A DNA stretch of 49,199 nucleotides, from the NCBI GenBank assembly GCA_001801575.1, contig MGYC01000033.1:1-49199 (forward strand), written 5' to 3'. This document shows, piece after piece, positions 7,001 through 15,352 of this stretch (position 1 is the first letter of the stretch; every line of letters starts with the position of its first letter). A program made the translations under genes and the position numbers. The notes beneath the pieces were generated by a model that was given only the letters and a program-made list of their open reading frames with translations, was not told where the DNA came from and did no database searches. Origin of the DNA: Gammaproteobacteria bacterium RIFCSPHIGHO2_12_FULL_41_20. GTDB taxonomy: Bacteria > Pseudomonadota > Gammaproteobacteria > DSM-16500.

Positions 7001-7491
7001 GATAATGCACTATGCAAAGCGTTAAATAAATTTAGGCAAGAATTTGCTGTTTGTTCACGGTGGACAACTAATTTTAATCCTTAGCATTTATTGCAGGTAT
7101 TTCTTGTTCATGAGAGAACATTCGCTAATTTGGCTTGGGGTATATTGTAGAAAAAAATCGATCGTTGCCATTGGAGCTGTAATTCACAATGCACAATGAG
7201 GAGATGATCGCTGATCTCTTGCGACCCAGTAATATTTTGCCCGATAAACCATATTAAAGACTGATGTTTTTACCTACTGCTATCCTGGAAGAAAATTTTG
7301 GCTGTGGTGATTCACTAAGTAATTGGGTAGGGGATGGCGATGACTAATATAATACGGATTTACATTTGGCAGCTATTTTTAAATGGTTTTCTGCTAAAAA
7401 TAGGGGATATTCCTATTCTTAATAAGATGTGTACGTTATGACAATGGTACTTCCTAGTAATAGACCCATCATGGAATATAACGATAAGCTA
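7001..7491. other. Gene-poor stretch downstream of rep
   Basis: No convincing gene on either strand. One plus frame from about 7190 to 7420 gives peptide-like pieces (HNEEMIADLLRPSN, then DLHLAAIFKWFSAKN) broken by stops, so it may be a decayed gene, but I do not recognise it. Confidence 0.4.
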
Positions 7492-7541
7492 TTCACAAAT
7501 TGGTAGAAAGGTATATAATTAATTTGCTCAGTCACGCTGAG
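7492..7541 (+). promoter_or_regulatory. Promoter and leader hairpin of the Lys-rich peptide gene
   Basis: TTCACA (7492-7497) and TATAAT (7514-7519) are 16 bp apart. Just downstream CTCAG-TCACG-CTGAG (7527-7541) forms a short hairpin at the expected mRNA 5' end. Confidence 0.6.
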
Positions 7542-7573
7542 TAATTAATTTTAACCTTTAGGGAGAAAACATC

Positions 7574-7657
7574 ATGGCAGGGAAAAAGAAAAAAGCAGCT
7601 AAGAAAACCGCTAAGAAAACTACCGTAAGAAAAACAGCTAAAAAGAAGAAGAGATAG
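7574..7657 (+). CDS. 27-residue lysine-rich basic peptide (histone-H1-like)
   Basis: The ATG at 7574 is preceded by AGGGAG 8 bases upstream and opens a 27-codon frame ending TAG. The product has 13 Lys and 2 Arg with Ala/Thr spacing (KKAAKKTAKKTT pattern), like the tails of bacterial H1-like proteins. A strong promoter lies 55 bp upstream and a perfect terminator 13 bp downstream, so it is a free-standing gene and not noise. Its size and charge recall the tiny DNA-binding ScvA of Coxiella small cell variants, without claimed homology. A nucleoid-binding role is likely but inferred. Confidence 0.75.
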   Translation: MAGKKKKAAKKTAKKTTVRKTAKKKKR

Positions 7658-7670
7658 TAGTAGCCCACTT

Positions 7671-7708
7671 AATTGGGGAGGATGTTTAATATCCTCCCCA
7701 ATTTTTTT
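7671..7708 (+). terminator. Rho-independent terminator
   Basis: A perfect 13-bp stem (AATTGGGGAGGAT, 7671-7683, with its complement at 7691-7703), a 7-base loop and a T-run to 7708. It ends the Lys-rich peptide gene, and its T-run touches the stop codon of the convergent rlmI, so it may act in both directions. Confidence 0.93.
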
Positions 7709-8906
7709 ACCCCACCTTTCTTACCACCACCATTTTTAAATAATCCGTTTCAGGAATAGCAGGATGTAGAGGATGGTCAGGCCCTTGATGTCCGCGTTCA
7801 AGTATTTGTATCGAATGATGAGTAGTGACAGCGGCGCGCTGTAGCACCGCTATCATTTCTCCCATATCCATGTGCATAGAGCAGGAACAGCTAAAAAGAA
7901 CACCGCCAGGTACAAGCAGTTTCATAGCAAGCTCATTTAAGCGTTGATAAGCACGCAAGCCTTCCTGACGATCTTTTTGTTTTTTGATGAACGCAGGAGG
8001 ATCGAGCACGATAACATCATAGTGTTGTTGGGCTTGTATTAGAGCTCTCATGGCAGTGAAGGCATCCTCGCATATAATCTGGACTTTATCCGAGACTTGG
8101 TTCAGCTCGGCATTTTTAATAATCCATGCGGCTGCGGTGCTAGATACTTCAATACAATCCACATGCGTAGCTTGATGCTTAGCAGCTTGAATAGCCCAGG
8201 CGCCCACATAGCTAAAGATATCCAACACCCGATGTTGTATTACATAAGCAGATAAGCGTGCACGATTCGAGCGGTGATCATAAAACCAACCGGTTTTCTG
8301 CCCTTGCTGTAGCGGGGCATAAAATGATAATTGATTTTCTTGTAGGAGAATGGTTTCCGGCGGAGAGCCAAAAGCAGGAGAGGTGTATTGTTCTAACTTT
8401 TCTTGTTTACGTATCGCACTGTCATTACGGCATAAGATGGAGGTAGTGATGGGTAAAACTTCAAGAACTGCGGCTACAAGGATATTTTTTCTTATTTCCA
8501 TTCCAGCGGTATTGAGTTGCATGACGAGGGTATCAGCAAATCGATCAATGATTAAACCAGGTAAGCCATCTGCTTCACCAAATACTAGGCGGTAGTAGGG
8601 GTTAGAGAAAAGACGTTCACGCAAAGCTAAGGCGGTTCTTAGACGAGAAACAAAAAAGGCTTGATCGAGCCGTTCATAGCGGTGTTTGCTAAATAGACGA
8701 GCAGCAATGAGGGAATGGGGGTTGACATAAGCCACACCTAGTATTCGCTTATCATGAGATTCAACCAGTACTTCTTCGCCAGGAAGGAAATGTTTTAGCG
8801 GGGTATGGGCGGTATCAATTTCATTGCTGTAAATCCACACATGCCCAGCACGTAAACGGCGTTCTTCATTTTTTTTGAGCTTCAGTATAGGGATGGGGAT
8901 ATTCAT
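7707..8906 (-). CDS. rlmI: 23S rRNA (cytosine-C5)-methyltransferase RlmI-like
   Basis: A 399-residue class I SAM-dependent RNA methyltransferase. An N-terminal PUA domain (about 1-80, LKKNEERRLRAGHVWIYSNEID) is followed by the catalytic domain with SAM motif I VLDIFSYVGAWAIQAA (about 225-240), VLDPPAFIKKQKD (motif IV, about 301-313) and LFSCSCSMHM (about 338-347) holding the candidate catalytic cysteines. Length and order match RlmI, which makes m5C1962 of 23S rRNA. The motif order supports the family; exact site specificity is inferred. It is convergent with the Lys-rich peptide gene. Confidence 0.88.
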   Translation of the reverse strand: MNIPIPILKLKKNEERRLRAGHVWIYSNEIDTAHTPLKHFLPGEEVLVESHDKRILGVAYVNPHSLIAARLFSKHRYERLDQAFFVSRLRTALALRERLFSNPYYRLVFGEADGLPGLIIDRFADTLVMQLNTAGMEIRKNILVAAVLEVLPITTSILCRNDSAIRKQEKLEQYTSPAFGSPPETILLQENQLSFYAPLQQGQKTGWFYDHRSNRARLSAYVIQHRVLDIFSYVGAWAIQAAKHQATHVDCIEVSSTAAAWIIKNAELNQVSDKVQIICEDAFTAMRALIQAQQHYDVIVLDPPAFIKKQKDRQEGLRAYQRLNELAMKLLVPGGVLFSCSCSMHMDMGEMIAVLQRAAVTTHHSIQILERGHQGPDHPLHPAIPETDYLKMVVVRKVG

Positions 8907-8934
8907 CGTGAGATAGCAGCAATGACAGCATTAG

Positions 8935-8997
8935 GATGAACTGTTTCTTACCCTTTCTCTAGAGCGTAGAGCGTGAGGGTAAGAAAGTAAGTTCATC
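8935..8997. repeat. Imperfect 20-bp inverted repeat (hairpin)
   Basis: Arms at 8935-8954 and 8976-8997 pair almost completely (GATGAACT outer part, TTCTTACCCT inner part, 2-base bulge) around a 21-base loop. It lies between the effector-like gene and rlmI, both on the minus strand. No T-run, so it could be an mRNA-stabilising hairpin, a weak terminator or a small foldback element. Confidence 0.6.
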
Positions 8998-9005
8998 TTC
9001 TTGTA

Positions 9006-10220
9006 TTATGGGCTCTGTGGCACAAGCAAACCATCGTGGCTGCCAGTAGGAGAGGAGGGGGGGGTATTATGATGCTGCTGTTGTTGTGCGAGTTCAGTTG
9101 CGGCTGGTAATGCTGCTGCACTAAACATAGCTGCTGATGCAGTAGCAACTGAGGGTGATGCAGTAGCAACTGAGGGTGATGCAGTAGCAACTGAGGGTGA
9201 TGCAGTAGCAACTGAGGGTGATGCGGCAGATGCTGCATGGCTGGCCACGATAGCTGGCTGAGTGGTGGTTACTGCCATTGATTCTGTATTAAAACTGTAT
9301 TGCCCTGCTAATACTTTTTCTAAAAAAGTTTCCCATGTTGGCCATACTACCATGTTAGCTGCCATACGTCTTTGTTGAATAAATCTTTCAAAAAATCCTT
9401 TAAAAAACTCAGGTTGATAACAATAAGGTAAATATGGATTATGAGTTGTATCTATTTTTCTTAAACTTATGTCGAGAACGCTTAATTCTGCGCCTACTTG
9501 GGTTGCTGGTAATTCCATTGTTGAAAACACACCACGTTTCGTGGCTTCTATAGCCGCACACATATCTCCTAAATTAGCAAGATCAAATAGAATTTTATTA
9601 AGCTCAATATCTGCATTTTCTGTGCTAGTGGAAGTTGCTTTTAGTGCATGTATGTCTTCTTCTGCTGTTTTTACGTCATTTTGTCTCTTACCAAGAATTT
9701 GTTCAAAAACCTGTGATGCTGCAGTTTTTCCTTCTGCAGCACTTCTGCGATCTTGCTCTGTACACAACTTAGGATATAACGATACAAAAATGTATGGATC
9801 TATACATAAAATAATATAACTTCTAATAGCATGTAACGTCCAACAAAAATCAGAATCTCCACGACTTGTTTTTTCATTTTGTGCTTGTCTTGCAAGAAGT
9901 CCTAATGTACGAATAATACTAACCCATTGCCTTATGCGAGCTTCATCCCTTTCTTCAGTTGCTGCTGCATGTTGAAAGGAATTTTTCAGCTCCTTACATA
10001 TTTGTCTTTTTTCTTCTGGGGTATGGGTACTTCTTTGGCCTTCTTTGGTTCCTAGTAGTATTGGGTCAGAACGTTTTATAAGAGCATGAATAGGTTTTGT
10101 CACTGTTTCCGTAAATTTGCTTGCGAGCGTATGCCATTCTTTTTCTTTATGCCCAAGATATTCATCAATGAGAGCGCATAAGATGCGTGGATCTGGAAAT
10201 GATGCTCTTGTTTGCGACAT
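9006..10220 (-). CDS. Hypothetical protein with C-terminal ASPSVAT repeats, effector-like
   Basis: A 404-residue protein started at the ATG at 10220, which has TAGGAGAA just upstream; a longer frame to 10247 lacks such a site. No known domain is recognised. Residues 1-310 look globular and helical (EERDEARIRQWVSIIRTLGLLARQAQNEK and similar). From about 334 to 361 the heptad ASPSVAT is repeated four times, followed by an Ala-rich, Gln/His-rich, Pro/Ser-rich tail. No signal peptide or membrane segment. Such architecture (unique helical body, low-complexity tail) is common in Legionellales secreted effectors, but that is inference. No PmrA-type box was found upstream. Confidence 0.75.
   Translation of the reverse strand: MSQTRASFPDPRILCALIDEYLGHKEKEWHTLASKFTETVTKPIHALIKRSDPILLGTKEGQRSTHTPEEKRQICKELKNSFQHAAATEERDEARIRQWVSIIRTLGLLARQAQNEKTSRGDSDFCWTLHAIRSYIILCIDPYIFVSLYPKLCTEQDRRSAAEGKTAASQVFEQILGKRQNDVKTAEEDIHALKATSTSTENADIELNKILFDLANLGDMCAAIEATKRGVFSTMELPATQVGAELSVLDISLRKIDTTHNPYLPYCYQPEFFKGFFERFIQQRRMAANMVVWPTWETFLEKVLAGQYSFNTESMAVTTTQPAIVASHAASAASPSVATASPSVATASPSVATASPSVATASAAMFSAAALPAATELAQQQQHHNTPPSSPTGSHDGLLVPQSP
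9136..9219 (+). repeat. Four identical 21-bp tandem repeats inside a CDS
   Basis: The unit GATGCAGTAGCAACTGAGGGT occurs at 9136, 9157, 9178 and 9199 without a mismatch. Being 21 bp long, gain or loss of copies keeps the frame and changes the number of ASPSVAT heptads in the minus-strand protein. Identical copies indicate recent slippage. Confidence 0.95.
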
Positions 10221-10374
10221 TGTTCTTCTCCTATCAGGAATAGCCAAAAAAGCTCATTTTATTATCATAAATAGAAATAAGCAATAAATGCTAAGATAAT
10301 GGATATAGGCATGGTTAATCAAGAGATGGTTTGCGGTTTGTACTTTTTTTCTCTTCTTTTGTTATTCTAGTAGC

Positions 10375-10586
10375 CAGGAGTTTTGCACTTTGTAAGAGTG
10401 TTTATTGAACTGTGATTAGTATCTATGTAAACGAAGGCCGTCGCGTCGCGGCCACGGAAGGCAAGAAGCGCCGAGTTGCTACAGAGATTAACCCCGCATG
10501 CCTTTTAGCAGGGGGACGTACGTTCCTGAGTTATATAGGTACTGGACACAGTTCAATAAACACTCTTACAAAGTGCAAAACTCCTG
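10375..10586. repeat. Long foldback element, copy 1
   Basis: Perfect 40-bp inverted arms at 10375-10414 and 10547-10586 flank a 132-bp centre; pairing continues imperfectly a further ~18 bp inward. The centre contains GGCAAGAAGCGCCGAG (10459-10474) and GTACGTTCCTGAG (10518-10530), both shared with the element at 11825-11977. The arm sequences of the two elements are unrelated. It fills the gap upstream of liuA. An open frame crossing it (10412-10651) is considered spurious. Confidence 0.85.
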
Positions 10587-10633
10587 TTAGCTTTAACAGT
10601 CATTTCTCATGTACAATCAGCAACAAATTTTAT

Positions 10634-10659
10634 AACGTGAATCCCGGATAAGAAACGAA
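10634..10659 (+). repeat. Solo copy of a 26-bp terminal-repeat sequence
   Basis: AACGTGAATCCCGGATAAGAAACGAA matches 23 of 26 positions of the terminal repeat of the foldback element at 34263-34433. No partner is seen nearby. It lies immediately upstream of liuA and the end of the repeat contributes to the AAGGA ribosome-binding sequence. Confidence 0.6.
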
Positions 10660-10668
10660 GGAATAACT

Positions 10669-11832
10669 ATGTCTTTTCTTGAGTTTGATTTAGGTGAAAT
10701 GACGGAAATGTTACGGGAGGCAGTGCGCGTTTTTTCGCAACAAGAAATTGCGCCTAAAGCTGCTGATATTGATAGAGCTAACCATTTCCCCAATGCATTA
10801 TGGCCTAAGCTAGGGCAGCTAGGTGTATTAGGCGTTACAGTAGAAGAAGAATATGGTGGGGCAGGCTTAGGCTATCTTGAGCATGTGGTGGCCATGGAAG
10901 AAATTAGCCGAGCCTCCGCATCGGTAGGGTTAAGTTATGGCGCTCACTCTAATCTCTGCGTTAATCAAATTCGATTAAATGGGTCACAAGAACAAAAGCA
11001 GCGTTATCTTCCTAAGCTTTGTACAGGGCAACATATTGGTGCGTTAGCTATGAGTGAGACCCAAGCTGGATCTGATGTAATGGGTTTGCAGCTGCGTGCC
11101 GAGAAACACGGTGATCATTATGTTTTGAATGGTACCAAGATGTGGATTACCAATGGTCCAGATGCTGATGTCTTAGTAGTCTATGCACGTACAGATAAAC
11201 AAGCTGGTTCACGGGGTGTTACTGCATTTATTATTGAAAAAACTTTTTCTGGGTTTAATACCGCACAAAAATTAGATAAACTTGGAATGCGTGGCTCAAA
11301 TACGTGTGAATTGCTTTTTGAGAATTGCCATGTACCGGTAGCCAATGTATTAGGAGAAGTAAACCAAGGCGCGAAGGTGTTGATGAGTGGGTTAAACTAT
11401 GAACGGGTGATTTTATCTGCCGGGCCGGTGGGCATTATGCATGCTTGCTTGGATGTGGTATTGCCTTATGTGCACGAACGTAAGCAATTTAACCAAGCGA
11501 TAGGTGAATTTCAATTAATGCAAGGTAAACTGGCAGACATGTATGCAGCATTTTCTGCTTCTCGTGCTTATCTCTATGCAGTAGCTAATGCTTGTGATAA
11601 AGGAAAATGTACACGCAAAGATGCGGCAGCAGTGATTTTATATACTTCAGAAAAGGCCACATGGATGGCGTTACAAGCAATACAGTGTTTAGGTGGCAAT
11701 GGCTATGTCAATGAATTTCCTACTGGCCGATTATTACGCGATGCAAAACTTTATGAGATTGGTGCAGGAACATCGGAAATTAGGCGAATGTTGATAGGAA
11801 GAGAATTATTTAGTGAGACGAAAAGGGTGTGA
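10669..11832 (+). CDS. liuA: Isovaleryl-CoA dehydrogenase
   Basis: A 387-residue acyl-CoA dehydrogenase with the usual order: N-terminal helices, [15 protein letters not shown] (about 123-137, substrate/FAD site), [15 protein letters not shown] (about 154-168) and a C-terminal [20 protein letters not shown]. The catalytic Glu sits in [12 protein letters not shown] (E at about 245), the position specific to isovaleryl-CoA dehydrogenases. The usual C-terminal Glu position is occupied by [11 protein letters not shown], again as in that subfamily. It oxidises isovaleryl-CoA to 3-methylcrotonyl-CoA in leucine degradation. A foldback element whose arm includes its stop codon separates it from liuB. 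Confidence 0.9.
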   Translation: MSFLEFDLGEMTEMLREAVRVFSQQEIAPKAADIDRANHFPNALWPKLGQLGVLGVTVEEEYGGAGLGYLEHVVAMEEISRASASVGLSYGAHSNLCVNQIRLNGSQEQKQRYLPKLCTGQHIGALAMSETQAGSDVMGLQLRAEKHGDHYVLNGTKMWITNGPDADVLVVYARTDKQAGSRGVTAFIIEKTFSGFNTAQKLDKLGMRGSNTCELLFENCHVPVANVLGEVNQGAKVLMSGLNYERVILSAGPVGIMHACLDVVLPYVHERKQFNQAIGEFQLMQGKLADMYAAFSASRAYLYAVANACDKGKCTRKDAAAVILYTSEKATWMALQAIQCLGGNGYVNEFPTGRLLRDAKLYEIGAGTSEIRRMLIGRELFSETKRV

Positions 11833-11977
11833 CCTGTGATTAATGTCATGCTGGTGGTGCTCTCCAGTTCGAGGGACGTCTCGACACCAGGGAGGGCAAG
11901 AAGAGCCGAGTACAGGGATGTACGTTCCTGAGAACAGGAGAGCACCACCAGCATGACATTAATCACAGGTCACACCC
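11825..11977. repeat. Long foldback element, copy 2, overlapping the liuA stop
   Basis: Perfect 41-bp inverted arms at 11825-11865 and 11937-11977 extend about 5 bp further inward with one mismatch. The left arm contains the last codon and stop of liuA, and the right arm is its inverted copy. The 71-bp centre carries GGCAAGAAGAGCCGAG (11895-11910) and GTACGTTCCTGAG (11920-11932) as in copy 1, but lacks about 30 bp present there. No T-run follows, so it is not a standard terminator. Confidence 0.88.
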
Positions 11978-11990
11978 GATGAAAAGATAA

Positions 11991-12014
11991 TAGGAGTTTC
12001 GCACTTTGTTAGTG
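11991..12014 (+). repeat. Third copy of the copy-1 arm sequence
   Basis: TAGGAGTTTCGCACTTTGTTAG and the following bases match the outer part of the copy-1 left arm (10375-10399) with a few changes and a short gap. It is 14 bp beyond foldback copy 2, upstream of liuB, as the copy-1 arm is upstream of liuA. Confidence 0.5.
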
Positions 12015-12052
12015 ACAGCGGTAGTAGCAGGTTGTTTGGGAGAGGAATAAAC

Positions 12053-13660
12053 ATGGCAGTTTTTCAAACGCAGATTGATCCTACTGATAAAGTATTTAAA
12101 CAGAATACCAGTGTTATGCAGTCTTGCGTCACTGACCTTAGAAAAACCCTAGCTAAGCTACATCCTGGCGGTGATGCTAAATCCCGCGAGCGACACTGCC
12201 AACATGGCAAATTATTACCGCGTGAACGCTTAGAATTATTACTTGATATTGGTAGCGAATTTTTAGAGCTGTCGCCGTTAGCCGGGTATCAGCTTTATGG
12301 TGATGAATTACCTGCAGGAGGTATTCTTACCGGCATAGGACGGATTGAAGGCATAGAATGTATGGTGGTTGCAAATGATGCTACGGTTAAGGGCGGTACT
12401 TATTATCCGATTACGGTAAAAAAACATTTGCGTGCACAAAAAATTGCACAAGCGAATCGATTGCCGTGTATCTATTTAGTAGACTCGGGTGGTGCCTATT
12501 TGCCCAAGCAAGATGAAGTGTTTCCTGATGCGGATCATTTTGGACGGATTTTCTATAACCAAGCAACCATGTCGAGCCAGGGTATTGCACAGATTGCTGT
12601 AGTTATGGGTTCATGTACAGCAGGCGGTGCTTATATCCCAGCGATGGCGGATGAATCGATTATGGTGAGCCAACAGGCGACGATTTTTCTTGCTGGCCCA
12701 CCGTTAGTGAAAGCTGCCACAGGCGAAGTGGTTACGGCAGAAACATTAGGCGGTGCGGATGTTCATTGTCGTATTTCTGGTGTGGCAGATCATTATGCTA
12801 TGAACGATAAGCAAGCATTGCTTATGGCTCGGCGGATTGTGAATAATTTAAATTATCAGAAAAAAGAGTTGTTAGCATTGCGCGAGCCACAAGAGCCAGT
12901 TCTTAATCCACAAGATTTATATGGAATTATCCCTGCAGACTCTCGTTATCCATTTGATATTCGTGAAGTGATTGCACGTATTGTAGACGGTTCTGAATTG
13001 GATGAATTCAAGGCACAATACGGTAAGACATTAGTGTGCTGTTTTGCCCATTTATATGGTATGCCGGTAGGTATCATTGCGAATAATGGCATTTTGTTTT
13101 CCGAATCGGCATTAAAGGGCGCACATTTTATTGAGTTATGTTGTCAGCGTGGCATTCCGCTAATTTTTTTACAAAATATTACTGGATTTATGGTGGGCAG
13201 CAAGTACGAATCAGAAGGGATAGCGAAACATGGAGCCAAATTAGTGACAGCTGTAGCTTGTGCACAAGTACCGAAACTAACCGTGATTATTGGTGGCAGC
13301 TTTGGTGCGGGAAATTACGCCATGTGTGGGCGTGCCTATGATCCACGGTTTTTATGGATGTGGCCTAATGCACGCATTGGGGTGATGGGTGGCGAGCAAG
13401 CGGCAAATGTATTGGCGCAAGTGACCCGAGAAAAGAAAAAACGCCGAGGAGAAGTTTGGTCAGAAGCGCAAGAACAAGATCTCAAAGCTCCTATTCTCGA
13501 ACAATATGCAACACAATCACACGCTTATTATTCGAGTGCGCGCTTGTGGGACGATGGAGTGATTGATCCGGCAGACACACGTCGGGTGCTTGGACTAGGA
13601 TTGTCTGCCGCATTAAATGCCCCGATTTTACCTACTCACTTTGGATTATTCAGGATGTAA
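12053..13660 (+). CDS. liuB: Methylcrotonoyl-CoA carboxylase, carboxyltransferase (beta) subunit
   Basis: I choose the ATG at 12053 because AGAGGA precedes it; the product is 535 residues, the usual size. Carboxyltransferase features include [11 protein letters not shown] (about 54-64), [19 protein letters not shown] (about 140-158), [13 protein letters not shown] and, in the C-terminal half, the biotin-side glycine turns [12 protein letters not shown] and [20 protein letters not shown]. The match is to the 3-methylcrotonyl-CoA type within the acetyl/propionyl-CoA carboxylase beta family. It needs a biotin carboxylase/BCCP alpha subunit (LiuD), which is not in this operon. liuC follows after 3 bp. 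Confidence 0.92.
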   Translation: MAVFQTQIDPTDKVFKQNTSVMQSCVTDLRKTLAKLHPGGDAKSRERHCQHGKLLPRERLELLLDIGSEFLELSPLAGYQLYGDELPAGGILTGIGRIEGIECMVVANDATVKGGTYYPITVKKHLRAQKIAQANRLPCIYLVDSGGAYLPKQDEVFPDADHFGRIFYNQATMSSQGIAQIAVVMGSCTAGGAYIPAMADESIMVSQQATIFLAGPPLVKAATGEVVTAETLGGADVHCRISGVADHYAMNDKQALLMARRIVNNLNYQKKELLALREPQEPVLNPQDLYGIIPADSRYPFDIREVIARIVDGSELDEFKAQYGKTLVCCFAHLYGMPVGIIANNGILFSESALKGAHFIELCCQRGIPLIFLQNITGFMVGSKYESEGIAKHGAKLVTAVACAQVPKLTVIIGGSFGAGNYAMCGRAYDPRFLWMWPNARIGVMGGEQAANVLAQVTREKKKRRGEVWSEAQEQDLKAPILEQYATQSHAYYSSARLWDDGVIDPADTRRVLGLGLSAALNAPILPTHFGLFRM

Positions 13661-13663
13661 ACC

Positions 13664-14452
13664 ATGGAGACATTTACAACGTTAAAGCTAGAACAGCCAC
13701 ATGAAAATATTCTTGTAGTTACTTTGAACCGCCCTAATGTACGCAATGCCATTAATAGCGTGATGATGAATGAGTTGGGTAAATTATGGCGCGGTGTGTT
13801 TGTTGATCACGGTAAAATTCGTTGCATTATTCTGACGGGTGCGAGTCCTGCATTTTGTGCCGGAGCTGACTTGAAAGAACGTAACACGATTACCTTATCG
13901 GCATGGAAGAAACAACATGCTGTATTTGAGCAAGCTATGTTAGCGATGTTAGATTGCCCTGTGCCTATTATAGCGGCTGTTAATGGGGCTGCATTTGGTG
14001 GTGGTTTAGAATTAACGCTGGCTAGTGATTTTTCCTACGCAGATAAGACCGCAACGTTTTCACAATCGGAAGTTAAAGTAGGGCTAATGCCGGGTGCATT
14101 AGGGACACAACATTTACCACGTGCTTGTGGCATAAAGCGTGCTAAAGAATTAACATTTACTGGTGCGATTTTTACCGCAGAAGAAGCATATCAATGGGGT
14201 ATTATTAATAAACTATGTGAACGAGGAAAGCTCATGGATGAAGTCATGGCAACAGCAAAAATTATAGTTGCTAATGCGCCCTTAGCGGTTAAACAAGCCA
14301 AGAAAGCATTAAATATGTCGCAACACTTGGATGTGAAAACTGGCTTTTTTTATGAGATAGAAGCCTATAATCAATTATTATTAACCAAAGATTGCTCCGA
14401 GGGGATTTGTGCTTTTAACGAGAAGCGTGATCCCGTATTTGTGGGGGAGTAA
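13664..14452 (+). CDS. liuC: Methylglutaconyl-CoA hydratase (enoyl-CoA hydratase family)
   Basis: A 262-residue crotonase-fold protein. It has VTLNRPNVRNAIN near residue 20, the oxyanion-hole loop AFCAGADLKER (about 65-75), NGAAFGGGLELTLASDF (about 106-122) and SEVKVGLMPGALGTQ (about 133-147). The residues conserved in hydratases are present. Its place between liuB and liuE assigns it to hydration of 3-methylglutaconyl-CoA to HMG-CoA. The start codon is 3 bp after the liuB stop, and its own stop directly abuts the liuE start. Confidence 0.87.
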   Translation: METFTTLKLEQPHENILVVTLNRPNVRNAINSVMMNELGKLWRGVFVDHGKIRCIILTGASPAFCAGADLKERNTITLSAWKKQHAVFEQAMLAMLDCPVPIIAAVNGAAFGGGLELTLASDFSYADKTATFSQSEVKVGLMPGALGTQHLPRACGIKRAKELTFTGAIFTAEEAYQWGIINKLCERGKLMDEVMATAKIIVANAPLAVKQAKKALNMSQHLDVKTGFFYEIEAYNQLLLTKDCSEGICAFNEKRDPVFVGE

Positions 14453-15352
14453 ATGGCATTTCCTAAGGTTGTGAAACTCGTAGAAGTCGGTCCACGCGAT
14501 GGCTTGCAAAACGAAGCGCATATTATTCCTACAGCGACTAAAATTGCTTTTATTGAGCAATTATCAGAAACGGGATTAACAGTGATTGAGGCGACCAGTT
14601 TTGTTTCACCTAAATGGATTCCACAGCTTGCTGATCATCAAACCGTTTTTGAGGGGATTCATAAGAAGCCACATATTCATTATCCAGTACTTGTACCTAA
14701 TATGCAGGGGTTAGAGAGCGCGTTAGCAGTAGGAGTAAAAGATATTGCTGTTTTTACATCACCATCTGAATTGTTTTCACAGCATAATACGCATTGTTCG
14801 GTTGCTGAGAGTGTCGTACGTATTACGAATATGATGAAGATAGCGAAACAGCGGCATTTACATGTACGAGGTTATCTATCTTGTGTATTGGGCTGTCCTT
14901 ACGAAGGAGAAATGATACCAGAGAAAGTGACCGATCTCGCTGCAACCTTATTAGCGCTGGGCTGTGAAGAGATTTCTTTGGGCGATACGATTGGAATAGG
15001 TACACCATTGAAGACGCAACGCATGTTAAATGCCGTAATGGAAAAAGTTCCTGTTGAGAAATTAGCGGTACATTTTCATGATACATATGGCCAAGCCTTA
15101 GTGAATATTTATGCGGCACTGGAATTAGGTGTCCGGGTGATTGATAGCTCTGTAGCAGGTTTAGGTGGTTGCCCATATGCAAAAGGTGCATCAGGTAATG
15201 TAGCTACAGAAGATGTTTTGTACTTATTACAGGGGTTAGGCATTGAAACGGGCGTAGATTTGCAAAAGCTGGTTCAGGCGGGGCGATTTATTGCCGAGCA
15301 AATAGGATGTCAGCCACAATCCAAAGTCAATCAAGCGATGTATGATTCCTAG
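14453..15352 (+). CDS. liuE: Hydroxymethylglutaryl-CoA lyase
   Basis: A 299-residue TIM-barrel lyase of the HMGL-like family. It has EVGPRDGLQNE at about 11-21 (metal and catalytic Arg/Asp), VHFHDTYGQALVN with two metal-ligand His, and the HMG-CoA lyase signature SVAGLGGCPYAKGASGN at about 229-245 with the active-site Cys. It splits HMG-CoA into acetoacetate and acetyl-CoA, ending leucine degradation. The start codon immediately follows the liuC stop. The 3' end overlaps the convergent neighbour by 4 bp, leaving no room for an intergenic terminator. Confidence 0.93.
   Translation: MAFPKVVKLVEVGPRDGLQNEAHIIPTATKIAFIEQLSETGLTVIEATSFVSPKWIPQLADHQTVFEGIHKKPHIHYPVLVPNMQGLESALAVGVKDIAVFTSPSELFSQHNTHCSVAESVVRITNMMKIAKQRHLHVRGYLSCVLGCPYEGEMIPEKVTDLAATLLALGCEEISLGDTIGIGTPLKTQRMLNAVMEKVPVEKLAVHFHDTYGQALVNIYAALELGVRVIDSSVAGLGGCPYAKGASGNVATEDVLYLLQGLGIETGVDLQKLVQAGRFIAEQIGCQPQSKVNQAMYDS

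Noticed and set aside
9136-9219. Possible CRISPR-like array of 21-bp repeats
   Set aside because: The units are contiguous with no spacers and lie inside a coding frame.
8993-9238. 81-codon minus frame rich in LLLHHPQ repeats
   Set aside because: It is the tandem-repeat region of the 404-residue protein read in another frame.
10250-10345. Possible PmrA box upstream of the repeat-bearing effector-like gene
   Set aside because: CTTAGCATT and CTTATTTCT on the minus strand are spaced by 14 rather than 11 and match poorly.
10412-10651. 79-codon plus-strand open frame upstream of liuA
   Set aside because: It consists of the foldback element and its arm, with no ribosome-binding site or family resemblance; treated as spurious.
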